A DNA stretch of 64,000 nt from Hydrogenobacter sp. T-2 (GCF_033971325.1 NZ_CP117180.1:1608472-1672471), one strand, 5' to 3'. Counted from the first letter of the stretch, positions 1-9,786 are shown. Numbers and translations: made by a program. The notes: a model not told the origin generated them from the sequence alone.

Positions 1-666
1 GCCACAGATACCTCTGTGCTTTCTGGCACATATCCAGAAACCTGTCAAAGAAGATATGGCTCAAAACCCCTGCTTAGTGCGGAGTTTTACCACGAGGTAG
101 GCTTACGCATCCTCATAAAAAAGGTAGTAGAAGAAGGTGCAAAGATGGACTACGCTCTAAAGCCAGTGTTTTCCTATTCCTACAGGCATTATATGAGAGC
201 CTTCTTCATAAAGGACATAGGACCAAAAAGGACCAACGCTCTTATAAGACAAATAGGCTTTTTGCTCTACTGCGATAGGTGTCTATACAGAGAGGGTGTG
301 CAGGTGGAAGACATAAGGCATGAGTGTCCTCACTGCAAGAATAGACTTTTGGTTGCAGGACCTCTTTGGCTTGGAAACCTCTGGGATGAGGAGCTTGTCC
401 AAAGGTTATGGGAAACGAGAGGCATGGTAGAAATCTCAGAAAACACCAATAAGCTCTTAAAAAGAATAAAAGATGAGTCAAAAGCTCAAACCTTGGGCTT
501 TTATACTATCTCTTCCATATGCAAAACCTTTCGCATAGGACAAGCACCCACTATAGAAAGGTTTTTAGAGGTCTTTGAAGGCACAAGAACACATTTTAGC
601 CCCGAGGGTTTTAGAACATTACTTAGCCACGAAGAGGTGCTAAAAAGAGCCCATGAGCTATTATAG
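1..666 (+). CDS. trm1: tRNA (guanine-N2)-dimethyltransferase Trm1, C-terminal part
   Basis: The reading frame is open from base 1, so the gene starts upstream of the window and only the last 221 codons are present. Trm1 dimethylates G26 of tRNA with S-adenosylmethionine. The visible part begins with the Trm1 stretch ending SGTYPETCQRRYG, followed by the C-terminal domain with a probable zinc site made of two CxxC pairs (CDRC and CPHC, about 20 residues apart). Trm1 is normally archaeal or eukaryotic; the enzyme of Aquifex aeolicus is a known bacterial exception that also modifies G27, so this supports an Aquificales origin. Its stop overlaps the next gene by 14 bases. Family call is strong; the catalytic domain cannot be inspected here. 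Confidence 0.88.
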   Translation, partial: ATDTSVLSGTYPETCQRRYGSKPLLSAEFYHEVGLRILIKKVVEEGAKMDYALKPVFSYSYRHYMRAFFIKDIGPKRTNALIRQIGFLLYCDRCLYREGVQVEDIRHECPHCKNRLLVAGPLWLGNLWDEELVQRLWETRGMVEISENTNKLLKRIKDESKAQTLGFYTISSICKTFRIGQAPTIERFLEVFEGTRTHFSPEGFRTLLSHEEVLKRAHELL

Positions 667-1192
667 AGAACTTAAGGACTTTATACTGCAGATAAAGGGA
701 GACTTTTTTCTTTCGCCAAGAGATAGGTGGTTTTTGAAGTTTCTTGAAGAGGAAGGCTACCCCCTTGAAGTAGTGAAAGAAGGTATAAAAAGGTTTTTCC
801 TTTTCCATCCTCCAAATAGAGCCTCAAAGCTACCACTTTTTATGAGCTTTGAGCAGATACAAAAACTGAAAAGGTTCTATATCAAGAAAACTTCACAAGG
901 TCTGGACTGGAAGGAAAGGTTTCTCAAAAAACTAAGGCTTGCGGAAGAGATTTTAGGAAGAAAGATACAAGTAAAAATGCCAGAGGATATGCAAAGTGCG
1001 GAGGAAATCCTACAAAGCCTTTCTTCTGAAATAGCCAAAAAATTGTGGGATGAACTAAGCAGGGAGCAAAAAGCAAGCCTTATGAAGAAGTTTGCAAGTT
1101 TTAAGCAAGACCAAGAGCTCTTTAAGGCTATGATAAAAAGGGAACTCTTCAAGGAGAAGGGTATAAAGAGTTTATCTTTGTTCGTGGATTGA
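653..1192 (+). CDS. Hypothetical protein, 179 aa
   Basis: I do not recognise this protein. It is soluble, Lys/Glu/Phe/Leu-rich and probably mostly helical, with no signal peptide, membrane segment or known motif. It starts inside the last 14 bases of trm1, so the two are likely translated as a coupled pair, and it converges with trpE, overlapping that gene's 3' end by 21 bases. Length, codon use and coupling support a real gene; function is unknown. Confidence 0.6.
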   Translation: MSYYRELKDFILQIKGDFFLSPRDRWFLKFLEEEGYPLEVVKEGIKRFFLFHPPNRASKLPLFMSFEQIQKLKRFYIKKTSQGLDWKERFLKKLRLAEEILGRKIQVKMPEDMQSAEEILQSLSSEIAKKLWDELSREQKASLMKKFASFKQDQELFKAMIKRELFKEKGIKSLSLFVD

Positions 1193-2659
1193 CTCAGCCA
1201 TAGCTACAGCCTTCATAAGAGCTTTTGCCTTATTTACAGTTTCTAACCACTCCTTTTCTGGGTCAGAGTCCGCCACTATGCCTGCACCCGCTTGAAGAAA
1301 AACCTGGTCCTTTAGTAGCACCGCAGTTCTTATGGCAATTGCCATATCCATATTTCCTTCAAAGGATATATAACCCACCGCCCCTGCGTATATGCTTCTT
1401 CTTTCCCTTTCAAGCTCCTCTATTATCTGCATGGCTCTAACCTTGGGTGCACCAGACACTGTCCCCGCAGGAAATAGAGCCTTCAAAACGTCCACCGCAG
1501 AAAGACCATCCTTTAGCTCACCTATTACATCGCTCACCATATGCGTAACATGAGAATACCTTTCTACCCTCATAAAGCCCTCTACCCTTACGCTTCCTGG
1601 CTTGCTTACACGTCCCACATCGTTTCTTGCCAGGTCTACAAGCATTAAGTGTTCCGCCCTTTCCTTCTCATCTTGCAGGAGCTCCCTCTCAAGAGCCAAG
1701 TCCTCCTCGGGAGTTTCTCCCCTCCTTCTTGTCCCCGCTATGGGTCTTGTTTCTATCCTGCTCCCCTCAAGCCTTACCAAGACCTCTGGAGAAGAGCCTA
1801 TTACCTTTAGGTCTCCAAAGTCCATGTAATACATATAGGGTGATGGGTTTAGAAATCTCAAAGACCTGTATATGCCCTCTGGCTCTCCAGAAAAGACCTT
1901 ACTAAACCTTTGAGACAAAACCACCTGCACTATATCTCCCTGCTCCACATACTCCTTTGCCCTTTTTACCAAACTCATAAACTCCTCTTTTGTGTAGTTT
2001 GAACGCCATTCTTTGAAGTCTATAGCTCTCTGAGGAAAGTGCATAGGATAGACGCAAGTAGTGAAAATCCTTTCTTTTATGTCTTCTATGAGCCCTTTTG
2101 CCCTTTCATATTCTTTTGATATGTCCCTATCTGCATGCAAAGGCACTATAACCTTCAAACTACCGCTTAGGTTGTCATGCACCACCACCACATCACTAAG
2201 GATAAAGAAAAGGTCAAAAACCTCAAGAGTGTCTGGCTTTTTGTCCTCTATAGGCTCGTAGCACTTTATAATGTCGTAGCCCACATAACCTGCAAAGCCT
2301 CCCCAGAACCTTGGAAGAGATGGGTCATGATAGGCTTTAAAGCTCTTGAGTAGGTGGTCTATGGGTCTCAGTGGGTCCTTTTCCTCAAATAGCTTGACCC
2401 TTCCCCCTTCGTATAGGTATGCTATACCGCTCTTCCAAGCGTAATGGAAAGTGTTTGCAAGTATCACAAAAGAATACCTGCCCCATTTGCTCCCACCCTC
2501 CGCACTTTCCAACAGCAGGCTATACTTCCAACCTTCCTTTAGCTTAAGGTATACAGATAGAGGCGTTTCCGTGTCCGCCATAAACTCTGCGTATATGGGT
2601 ATTACCTTGTAGTCCTTTGACAGCCTATATACCTGTTCTTCATTTAGGTTTAGGTTCAT
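1172..2659 (-). CDS. trpE: Anthranilate synthase component I
   Basis: Catalyses chorismate plus ammonia (from the TrpG glutaminase) to anthranilate, the first committed step of tryptophan synthesis. The 495-aa length is typical. The N-terminal regulatory region has the LLESAE motif that forms the tryptophan feedback site (about residue 50); the C-terminal chorismate-binding half has the conserved GTVSGAPKVRAM, YAGAVGYI and QAGAGIVADSDPEKE blocks. These separate it from PabB only moderately, but the LLESAE segment favours TrpE. No trpG or other trp gene lies beside it, which fits the dispersed trp genes of Aquificales. A TATAAT box lies 18 bases upstream of the start. Confidence 0.92.
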   Translation of the reverse strand: MNLNLNEEQVYRLSKDYKVIPIYAEFMADTETPLSVYLKLKEGWKYSLLLESAEGGSKWGRYSFVILANTFHYAWKSGIAYLYEGGRVKLFEEKDPLRPIDHLLKSFKAYHDPSLPRFWGGFAGYVGYDIIKCYEPIEDKKPDTLEVFDLFFILSDVVVVHDNLSGSLKVIVPLHADRDISKEYERAKGLIEDIKERIFTTCVYPMHFPQRAIDFKEWRSNYTKEEFMSLVKRAKEYVEQGDIVQVVLSQRFSKVFSGEPEGIYRSLRFLNPSPYMYYMDFGDLKVIGSSPEVLVRLEGSRIETRPIAGTRRRGETPEEDLALERELLQDEKERAEHLMLVDLARNDVGRVSKPGSVRVEGFMRVERYSHVTHMVSDVIGELKDGLSAVDVLKALFPAGTVSGAPKVRAMQIIEELERERRSIYAGAVGYISFEGNMDMAIAIRTAVLLKDQVFLQAGAGIVADSDPEKEWLETVNKAKALMKAVAMAESIHEQR

Positions 2660-2676
2660 CTTTTAGCTAAGGATTT

Positions 2677-2682
2677 ATTATA
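2677..2682 (-). promoter_or_regulatory. Candidate -10 box of trpE
   Basis: On the minus strand the sequence reads TATAAT 18 bases before the trpE start, giving a short predicted leader of about 10 bases. No convincing -35 hexamer is seen at the usual distance. Confidence 0.4.
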
Positions 2683-2726
2683 GCACTTCTGGGCTGTTTT
2701 TAATCTCTTGAAAAAGCATATTCACA

Positions 2727-2745
2727 TAACCCGCAAGTTGGGTTA
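2727..2745. promoter_or_regulatory. Inverted repeat upstream of the CBM48 gene
   Basis: TAACCC and GGGTTA form a 6-bp inverted repeat around a 7-base centre GCAAGTT, 26 bases before the CBM48 start. The same GCAAGTT word is repeated in the inverted repeats near 59.58 and 60.66 kb. It could be an operator or a small hairpin; the role is unknown. Confidence 0.3.
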
Positions 2746-2770
2746 AACTAAATCCTAAAGGAGGTGAACA

Positions 2771-3058
2771 ATGGTAAAAAAGAGCTACCAACAAGGTAAA
2801 AACATATGTGTGGTAAGCTTTTATATCAAAAGAGACGATGCACAAAGCGTGGATCTTGTGGGCGAGTGGAATGATTGGAAACCAGAGCCTATGCAAAGGA
2901 AGAAGGATGGGACTTTTTGGATAAGCAAGAGACTAAAGACTGGCAGGAGCTACCGGTTTAAATACCTTATTGACGGACAATACTGGGAAAACGAGCTGTC
3001 CGCAGACCAGCAGGTTCCTAACTCCTTTGGCACCACAGACAGCCTGATTATTGTTTGA
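2771..3058 (+). CDS. Stand-alone CBM48 / glycogen-binding domain protein
   Basis: A 95-aa protein that is essentially one carbohydrate-binding module of the isoamylase-N/AMPK-beta type (CBM48). Supporting features are the VDLVGEWNDWKP strand-turn with its sugar-stacking Trp residues, GTFWISKRL, and YRFKYLIDGQYWENE near the middle, ending in a short strand. There is no attached catalytic domain. It has a very strong ribosome binding site (AAAGGAGGTGA, 6 bases before ATG). Its partner is not evident from its neighbours trpE and gap; it may tether something to glycogen or sense glucan. Family call is good, role is inferred. Confidence 0.8.
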   Translation: MVKKSYQQGKNICVVSFYIKRDDAQSVDLVGEWNDWKPEPMQRKKDGTFWISKRLKTGRSYRFKYLIDGQYWENELSADQQVPNSFGTTDSLIIV

Positions 3059-3095
3059 GCGTGATAAACCACTTAGCTGTGGAAAGCTCCTTTGG

Positions 3096-3101
3096 TATAA
3101 T
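3096..3101 (+). promoter_or_regulatory. -10 box of gap; predicted near-leaderless mRNA
   Basis: TATAAT ends 10 bases before the gap ATG, so transcription should start only about 3-5 bases before the codon. There is no Shine-Dalgarno sequence in between. Confidence 0.5.
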
Positions 3102-3105
3102 TTAA

Positions 3106-4110
<1,005 letters not shown>

Positions 4111-4130
4111 CCAAATCTCAAGGTTTGGTT

Positions 4131-4136
4131 TATAAT
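4131..4136 (+). promoter_or_regulatory. Candidate -10 box of the tRNA-Pro/tRNA-Arg unit
   Basis: TATAAT lies 11 bases before the 5' end of tRNA-Pro. The -35 region is poor (TAGCCA at best). Confidence 0.4.
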
Positions 4137-4147
4137 TATACTTTCCA

Positions 4148-4220
4148 CGGGGTGTAGCTCAGGTGGGAGAGCGTTGGCTTTGGGAGCCAAAGGTCGCAGG
4201 TTCAAGTCCTGCCACCCCGA
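4148..4220 (+). tRNA. tRNA-Pro (anticodon TGG)
   Basis: A 73-base cloverleaf: acceptor CGGGGTG paired with CACCCCG, D arm GCTC/GAGC, anticodon stem TTGGC/GCCAA with loop TTTGGGA giving TGG, and a normal T arm with GGTTCAAGTCC. CCA is not encoded. It directly abuts tRNA-Arg. Confidence 0.95.
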
Positions 4221-4294
4221 GGGTCCGTAGCTCAGCTGGACAGAGCAAGGGATTTCTAATCCCTAGGTCGGGGGTTCGAGTCCCTCCGGACCCG
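4221..4294 (+). tRNA. tRNA-Arg (anticodon TCT)
   Basis: A 74-base cloverleaf: acceptor GGGTCCG/CGGACCC with discriminator G, anticodon stem AGGGA/TCCCT and loop TTTCTAA giving TCT, T loop TTCGAGT. CCA is not encoded. It starts on the base after tRNA-Pro, so the two are cut from one precursor. The following hydrolase frame begins at the very next base. Confidence 0.95.
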
Positions 4295-4906
4295 CTTTTC
4301 TTCCTTCATGGATGGGGTTTTAGCTCAAAGGTTTTGAAGGGTATTCCTTCTGTAGACCTTCCCTTTCACGGCAAAAGCCAGCTTAGATATGAAAATCTTC
4401 AAAGTCTTGTAAGGGATATGGCTCTAAGGATTCCAAGGGATTCTATTCTCATAGGCTGGTCTCTTGGTGCAAGTCTTTCTCTGCTTATGGCTTATATGTT
4501 TCCAGAAAAGTTCAGAGGGCTTGTGCTTATAGGTGGTAGCGCGTGCTTTGGTTGTTTATGGGACAAGAAAAACCTTAGAGGATTTCTCATAAGGCTTGAA
4601 AGAGAAGGAGAGAAGTTTCTCAAAGAGTTCAGGAGTTTATCCTATCCAAAAGCCTTTGAAGACCACATTGACCTACAGGGAGCAAAGACACTTCTCAAAG
4701 ACTACATGGAGCTTGACATAAGGCACATACTACCACACATAAAACAAAGGGTCATTATCCTACACGGCACGCAGGACCCTATAACTCCTCTTTCTTCTGC
4801 ACTTACACTTTACAATATGTTAAAAGGAGCTAAATTAATAACCTTCTTAGGAGGACATTTCCCAGAAGATGAAAGTCTTATCTTTGAGGTTCTCAAGAGC
4901 CTGTGA
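4295..4906 (+). CDS. bioH: BioH-like alpha/beta hydrolase without a canonical start
   Basis: Probably the esterase that removes the methyl group from pimeloyl-ACP methyl ester, because it sits directly upstream of, and overlaps, bioC. Visible: FLHGWGFSS (oxyanion-hole loop, close to the LLHGWG of BioH), nucleophile elbow GWSLGAS, acid GTQDPITP and the C-terminal GGHFPEDE His. The protein must include FLHGWG, yet no ATG, GTG or TTG lies between tRNA-Arg and that motif; the frame stays open backwards through both tRNAs to a GTG at 4163. The first downstream options (TTG at 4334, ATG at 4418) would delete the motif. The start given is the first codon after tRNA-Arg and is a placeholder. Family good, exact role moderate. 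Confidence 0.7.
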   Translation, partial: LFFLHGWGFSSKVLKGIPSVDLPFHGKSQLRYENLQSLVRDMALRIPRDSILIGWSLGASLSLLMAYMFPEKFRGLVLIGGSACFGCLWDKKNLRGFLIRLEREGEKFLKEFRSLSYPKAFEDHIDLQGAKTLLKDYMELDIRHILPHIKQRVIILHGTQDPITPLSSALTLYNMLKGAKLITFLGGHFPEDESLIFEVLKSL

Positions 4907-5525
4907 TAGCTACGAGGAATGGGCACTCCCTCAGAAATACTCCGCACAAAGACTAAAAGCTCTTGAAAAGATAGAAGGTTCCGCTCTTGACATTGGCTGT
5001 GGGACTGGTATTCTCAGCGAAGGGCTTGATAATGTGGTTGGTATAGACATAGCCTTTGGCATGGCTAAGGCATACAAAGAGAAGTTTGGCAATGTAGTGC
5101 TCGGAGATGCCCATTACCTGCCTTTCAAGGACAAGAGCTTTGACTACGTAATAAGTAATTTTGCCCTTCATTGGACCGACTTAAAAAGGACCATACCCGA
5201 AGCTATCAGGGTTTGTAAAAAGTGCTTTTTATGTGCCATCCCCGTAGATGGAAGTCTGCCTCAGTTTGGCTTTCCCTTCCCAAAGGTAGAAGAGGTATTA
5301 AGCCTTCTTGAAGGTAAGGTTAAGTTAAGACACCTTTTCCTTGAAGATGTCCCTATACCCTTCAGCGGGTGGGATTTGATAAAGTTTTTCCATTATACGG
5401 GTTCTTCCTTTAACCCAACCGCCAAAGGTGGTATAATCTCAAGAAAGAGGATTGAAAGTATGATTTATGAAATTGACAAAGCAGTCTTTAGGGTTCTATT
5501 CTTTTCTTGTGAGGTTGGTAAATGA
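4869..5525 (+). CDS. bioC: Malonyl-ACP O-methyltransferase
   Basis: Methylates malonyl-ACP with S-adenosylmethionine so that fatty acid synthesis can build the pimeloyl chain of biotin. The 218-aa class I methyltransferase has motif I LDIGCGTGILSEG (about residue 40), the acidic VVGIDIAFGM, and NFALHWTDL, typical of BioC (SNFALQW-like). The start with FSRACDSYEEWALPQ matches the BioC N-terminus. It overlaps the BioH-like gene by 38 bases and htrA by 4 (ATGA), so the three are likely cotranscribed. bioA lies far away at 54 kb. Confidence 0.85.
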   Translation: MKVLSLRFSRACDSYEEWALPQKYSAQRLKALEKIEGSALDIGCGTGILSEGLDNVVGIDIAFGMAKAYKEKFGNVVLGDAHYLPFKDKSFDYVISNFALHWTDLKRTIPEAIRVCKKCFLCAIPVDGSLPQFGFPFPKVEEVLSLLEGKVKLRHLFLEDVPIPFSGWDLIKFFHYTGSSFNPTAKGGIISRKRIESMIYEIDKAVFRVLFFSCEVGK

Positions 5526-6934
5526 GGAGGAGGAAAATGGTGCTTTTTACTGCTCTTTTTATGAGCCTTCTGCTTATCTTAGGCTGTAAGGCACAGCAGG
5601 TTCAGAAGGTAGACACACCACCTCAACAACAGAATAAACCCGTAGTTTCCTCTCAGGTGCTTTCTCAATTTGAAGAAGAGCTAACCGCTATAGTGGAGGC
5701 GGTATCACCTTCTGTGGTAACCATATTTGCCACTCAAGAAGTGTCTGGTATTGAAACGCCTTTTCCCTTCCCCTTTCAGATACCACCTCAGGAGAGAAGG
5801 TCTTTGGGTTCTGGTGTGATAATAGACTATAAGAATGGTAAGCTCTATATACTCACAAACAGCCACGTGGTTCAAAACGCAAGGGCTATAAGGGTCAGGT
5901 TTGACAGACATACGGAAAAGAGAGCAAGGATAGTAGGCACAGACCCCAAGACGGATGTGGCAGTGATAGAAGTGGATGACAAGGATATTCCAAACCCAGA
6001 GAGCAGGATAGCAAAGCTTGGTGACTCAGACAAACTAAAGGTTGGCCAGTTGGCTATAGCCATTGGAAACCCCTACGGGCTTGAAAGGACGGTAACGGTG
6101 GGTGTTATATCTGCCTTGAGAAGGACAATAGGCATAACCCAATACGAGAGCTTTATTCAAACGGACGCTGCCATAAACCCGGGAAACTCTGGAGGTCCTT
6201 TGGTAAACATAAGGGGTGAAGTTATAGGTATAAACACCGCCATATTAGCTGAAGGTCAAGGGCTTGGCTTCGCCATACCTATAAACTTAGCCAAATGGGT
6301 CGCAGACCAGCTAATAGCTAAGGGTAAAGTTACGAGGGGTTGGCTTGGCGTAGTTATACAGGATATAACTCCCGAGATGGCAGAAAGCCTTGGAGTAAAA
6401 GAAGGTGTGATAATAGCCCAGATAATGCCCGGAAGTCCTGCAGACAAGGTAGGTCTTAAGGTAGGTGATATAGTGGTTGAAGTTGATGGTCAGAAGGTAA
6501 GCGAAGTGAGAGAGCTTCAGTTCAAGATAATGAGGACGGAGCCGGGCAAAGAGATAAACCTGAAAGTGGTAAGAGATGGTAAGGAGACAAGCCTTAAGAT
6601 AAGGGTAGGGGAAATGCCAGAGGATAGACAAGTAGGAGAGGCTGAGCAGGGTCAGGCGGACTTGGGTCTTGTGCTGAGAGACCTGACGCAGGAAGAAGAG
6701 ACAAGGCTCGGAGTTAAAGGAGTTCTTGTGGTAAGGGTTGCCCCCAACAGTCTTGCCATGCAGAGCGGTATAGCCCCAGGAGATGTTATACTTAGAGTTG
6801 GCAACAGACCTGTATCTAATGTGAGAGAATTCCAACAGAGCATAGAAGCCCTCAGACAGGCAGGCAGAGAGAGTGCACTATTACTTATAAGAAGAAGAGG
6901 CAACAATCTCTTTATTGTTCTGAGGTTAAGATGA
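5522..6934 (+). CDS. HtrA/DegP-type periplasmic serine protease, lipoprotein
   Basis: An envelope quality-control protease of the Do/HtrA family. It has a signal peptide ending in lipobox LILGC with acylated Cys22, then the trypsin-like domain with catalytic His115 (TNSHVV), Asp145 (KTDVAVIEV) and Ser223 (NPGNSGGP), followed by two PDZ domains (about residues 275-365 and 385-470). The 470-aa length is usual. A lipid anchor is less common than a soluble or transmembrane form. The start overlaps bioC (ATGA) and the end overlaps the sigma factor gene by 4 bases, suggesting one transcription unit joining envelope stress and a sigma factor. Confidence 0.93.
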   Translation: MRRRKMVLFTALFMSLLLILGCKAQQVQKVDTPPQQQNKPVVSSQVLSQFEEELTAIVEAVSPSVVTIFATQEVSGIETPFPFPFQIPPQERRSLGSGVIIDYKNGKLYILTNSHVVQNARAIRVRFDRHTEKRARIVGTDPKTDVAVIEVDDKDIPNPESRIAKLGDSDKLKVGQLAIAIGNPYGLERTVTVGVISALRRTIGITQYESFIQTDAAINPGNSGGPLVNIRGEVIGINTAILAEGQGLGFAIPINLAKWVADQLIAKGKVTRGWLGVVIQDITPEMAESLGVKEGVIIAQIMPGSPADKVGLKVGDIVVEVDGQKVSEVRELQFKIMRTEPGKEINLKVVRDGKETSLKIRVGEMPEDRQVGEAEQGQADLGLVLRDLTQEEETRLGVKGVLVVRVAPNSLAMQSGIAPGDVILRVGNRPVSNVREFQQSIEALRQAGRESALLLIRRRGNNLFIVLRLR

Positions 6935-7866
6935 TGATACCAGATACTGAACAGGAAATAATAAACCAGTATCTTAAAAAGGTATCCAAGATACCCCTCC
7001 TCACTCCTGAGGAGGAGAAAGAAATCGCAAGGAGGGCAAAGGAAGGAGACCAGCAGGCTTTTAGAAGGCTTGTGGAGTCAAATCTTAGGTTCGTAATAAG
7101 TATAGCAAAGCAATATTTAGGCTATGGTCTCCCTCTTTCTGAGCTCATCGCTGCGGGCAACCACGGGCTTATAGAGGCAGCAAAAAGGTTTGACCCAGAT
7201 AGAGGTGTGAAGTTCATATCTTATGCGGTTTGGTGGATAAGGCAGGCTATAATGCAAGCACTTTCTCAGCAGACGGGAGCTGTGAGGATTCCCATAAAAC
7301 AGTCCCATCTTATAAACCGCATAAGCAGTATATACAGCAGGCTATATAGAGAGCTTGAAAAAGAGCCAACCTCTGAGGAGATAGCCTACGAATACACCAA
7401 AGAGGTGCTTTATAAAGAGTTGGAAAAGGAGCTTGGACGAGAACCTACGGAGGAGGAGATAGATAAAAAGATTAGAAAAGAAGGCTACAAGATAAGCCCA
7501 GAGGAGGTAGACAAATGCCTTCAACTTTGCAGAGTTCCCTTGTCTTTGGACGCTCCTGTTGGTGAGAACGAGGACACCTTCTTTGTGGACTTTCTCAGTC
7601 AGCATGGCACTGCTGATGTAGAAGAGAGAATAATAAGCGAGGTGTTAGAGAAGGAAATAGATGACCTTTTGGACAAACTTCCAGAGAAAGAGAGAAGGGT
7701 TATAGAGTTAAGGTTTGGTCTAAGGGGCGAAGAGCCAAGGACTCTAAGAGAAATAGGAGATATCTTGCAAATTTCCAGAGAAAGGGTGCGTCAGTTAGAG
7801 ACAAGGGCACTCAGAAAGCTCAGAAACATGGCTATGAAAAGACACCTCAAAGATTTTCTAAGCTGA
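6931..7866 (+). CDS. Group 2 (RpoS/RpoD-like) sigma-70 factor
   Basis: A 311-aa alternative sigma factor. Region 1.2 (TEQEIINQYLKKVSKIPLLT), region 2 with VESNLRFVISIAKQYLGYGLPLSELIAAGN and the -10-binding FISYAVWWIRQAIMQAL, region 3, and region 4 with PEKERRVIELRFGL and the helix-turn-helix LREIGDILQISRERVRQLE are all present. The long region 1.1 and non-conserved insert of the main RpoD are missing, and an acidic, charged stretch (about residues 150-190) lies between regions 2 and 3. Aquifex has one such RpoS-like factor. The overlap with htrA suggests a stress-linked role; that is inference. Confidence 0.88.
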   Translation: MMIPDTEQEIINQYLKKVSKIPLLTPEEEKEIARRAKEGDQQAFRRLVESNLRFVISIAKQYLGYGLPLSELIAAGNHGLIEAAKRFDPDRGVKFISYAVWWIRQAIMQALSQQTGAVRIPIKQSHLINRISSIYSRLYRELEKEPTSEEIAYEYTKEVLYKELEKELGREPTEEEIDKKIRKEGYKISPEEVDKCLQLCRVPLSLDAPVGENEDTFFVDFLSQHGTADVEERIISEVLEKEIDDLLDKLPEKERRVIELRFGLRGEEPRTLREIGDILQISRERVRQLETRALRKLRNMAMKRHLKDFLS

Positions 7867-8729
7867 TGGTCTCGGGTCTTCTCCTCGTAGATAAGCCGAA
7901 GGGTCCCACATCTGCTGAGGTTCTTGAAGGCATAAAAAGACGCTTTAAGGTGAAGGTAGGGCATGCTGGCACTCTTGACCCTATAGCTACTGGGCTGTTG
8001 ATAGTTCTTGTTGGCGAAGGGACCAAGTTCTCTCAGTTCTTTACTGGGCTTGATAAAGCCTACAGGACAATGGCAAAGCTGGGTGAGATAACAGATACCT
8101 ATGACGCAGAGGGTGATATTATTCAGTCAAGACCAGTGGAAGTTTCCTGCCAAGATATAGAGGCTGTGTTAAAGACTTTTACAGGAAAACTCCTTCAAAA
8201 ACCTCCACCCTTTTCAGCAAAGAGGATAGGTGGCAAAAGGGCTTACGAGCTTGCAAGAAAGGGTTTAAAGGTTGATATAAAGCCTGTAGAGATTCATGTG
8301 TATAAGGCTGAGCTCTTAGAATGCAAACTACCCTTCGTGGAGCTCCTCTTTGAGGTCTCCTCTGGTACCTACATAAGAAGCCTTATTCATGACCTTGGAC
8401 TGAAGCTGTCTTGCGGTGCACACGTGGTGGAGTTAAGAAGGTTAAGGATAGGTGGTTTCAATGTGGAAATGGCTATATCCTACAACAGACTTTTATCCTT
8501 GGAGGACCCTTCTGGACTTTTAATCCCAGTGGGAGAGGCACTAAGTTTTATGCCAAAAATAACCCTTGAGGGTGGACTTTCAAGAAGAATAAAGCATGGC
8601 TCTGCCATAAGGCTAAAGGAAAACCTAGAGAAGACCTTTGTGAGACTCTACGAAGGCGATACCTTCATAGGAGTGGGTCTTATTGAAGGCAATACCCTCA
8701 GACCCTACAGGCTTATGCAAGGGCTTTGA
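7866..8729 (+). CDS. truB: tRNA pseudouridine-55 synthase
   Basis: Converts U55 in the T loop of tRNAs to pseudouridine. The 287-aa protein starts with [13 protein letters not shown] and carries [14 protein letters not shown] with catalytic Asp38, then [14 protein letters not shown] and [14 protein letters not shown]. The C-terminal part resembles a short PUA-like tail. The start shares one base with the stop of the sigma factor gene (TGATG), so translation is probably coupled; the end runs 17 bases into prfA on the other strand. Confidence 0.95.
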   Translation: MVSGLLLVDKPKGPTSAEVLEGIKRRFKVKVGHAGTLDPIATGLLIVLVGEGTKFSQFFTGLDKAYRTMAKLGEITDTYDAEGDIIQSRPVEVSCQDIEAVLKTFTGKLLQKPPPFSAKRIGGKRAYELARKGLKVDIKPVEIHVYKAELLECKLPFVELLFEVSSGTYIRSLIHDLGLKLSCGAHVVELRRLRIGGFNVEMAISYNRLLSLEDPSGLLIPVGEALSFMPKITLEGGLSRRIKHGSAIRLKENLEKTFVRLYEGDTFIGVGLIEGNTLRPYRLMQGL

Positions 8730-9785
8730 GTTTTTCTTCTATATAATGCTCCACCAAAGCCTCTATGAGTTCGTCCAGCTTGCCCTCAAGCACATCTCCA
8801 AGTCTGTATAGGGTTAGGTTTATTCTGTGGTCTGTAATTCTATTTTGTGGAAAGTTGTAGGTTCTTATCTTTTCACTTCTTTCTCCTGTGCCTACTTGCT
8901 GTCTTCTTTCTTTTGAAATTTCCTCTTCCTTTTGCCTCTCGTAGAAGTCCTTTAGCCTTGCATAGAGAATTTTGAGAGCTTTTTGCCTGTTTTGAAACTG
9001 AGACCTCTCGTCTTGACAGGATACGGTTATGCCGGTAGGAAGATGGGTTATTCTTACTGCGGTTTCTGTGGTGTTTACATACTGACCGCCTGCACCACTC
9101 GCCCTAAAGGTTTCTATTTTTAGGTCCTTTGGGTCTATTTGAATCTCCGTCTCGTCCGTCTCTGGGAGGACTGCCACCGTTGCAGTGGAAGTGTGTATCC
9201 TTCCTCCCGCTTCGGTTATTGGCACTCTCTGGACTCTGTGGACTCCGCTCTCAAACTTAAGCCTTGAATATACACCCTCACCCTCAATAAGGACAGACAC
9301 TTCCTTGTAGCCTCCAAGACCCGTCCTATTGGTAGAAAGAAGGCTAAACCTCCAACCCTTTTCCTCCGCATACTTTTGATACATGTTAAGAAGGTCTGCC
9401 ACGAAGAGCGCTGCCTCTTCACCACCTACGCCCGCCCTTATCTCCAATATAACGTTTTTGCTGTCCCTTGGGTCCTTAGGAAGCAAGAGGACTCTTATGT
9501 GTTTTTCTGTCTTCTCTAACTCCTGCGTAAGTCTTTCTATCTCTTCTTTTGCGAGGTCTTTTAGCTCTTCGTTTTTCAAAAGCTCTTTTGCCTGCTCAAG
9601 GTCAGAGAGCAGTTTTCTATACTCTTTGTATGCCTTATAAACTTCTTCTATATCCTTTAGCTCTTTTCCAAGTTTCGTGAGCTTTTCCCTGTCTGAGACT
9701 ACCTCTGGACTGCTAAGCTGATACTGTAGCTCCAAATACTTTTGCTCTATGGATTTTAACCTTTCCTCAAGCTCAGGGCTTAGCA

Positions 9786-9786
<1 letters not shown>
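8713..9786 (-). CDS. prfA: Peptide chain release factor 1
   Basis: Recognises UAA and UAG and triggers peptide release on the ribosome. The 357-aa protein has the catalytic GGQ loop ([10 protein letters not shown], about residue 230) and the RF1-type recognition segment [24 protein letters not shown], which lacks the SPF tripeptide of RF2. Compare prfB at 39.5 kb, which has SPF. Its start touches the stop of rpmE, forming a minus-strand unit alaS-rpmE-prfA. Confidence 0.96.

Noticed and set aside
4163-4294. GTG start of the BioH-like frame inside tRNA-Pro
   Set aside because: It would translate two tRNA genes; kept only as a note because no better start is visible.
6311-6835. 174-aa minus-strand ORF opposite the HtrA gene
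   Set aside because: Antisense of the PDZ region; no recognisable domain or ribosome binding site.
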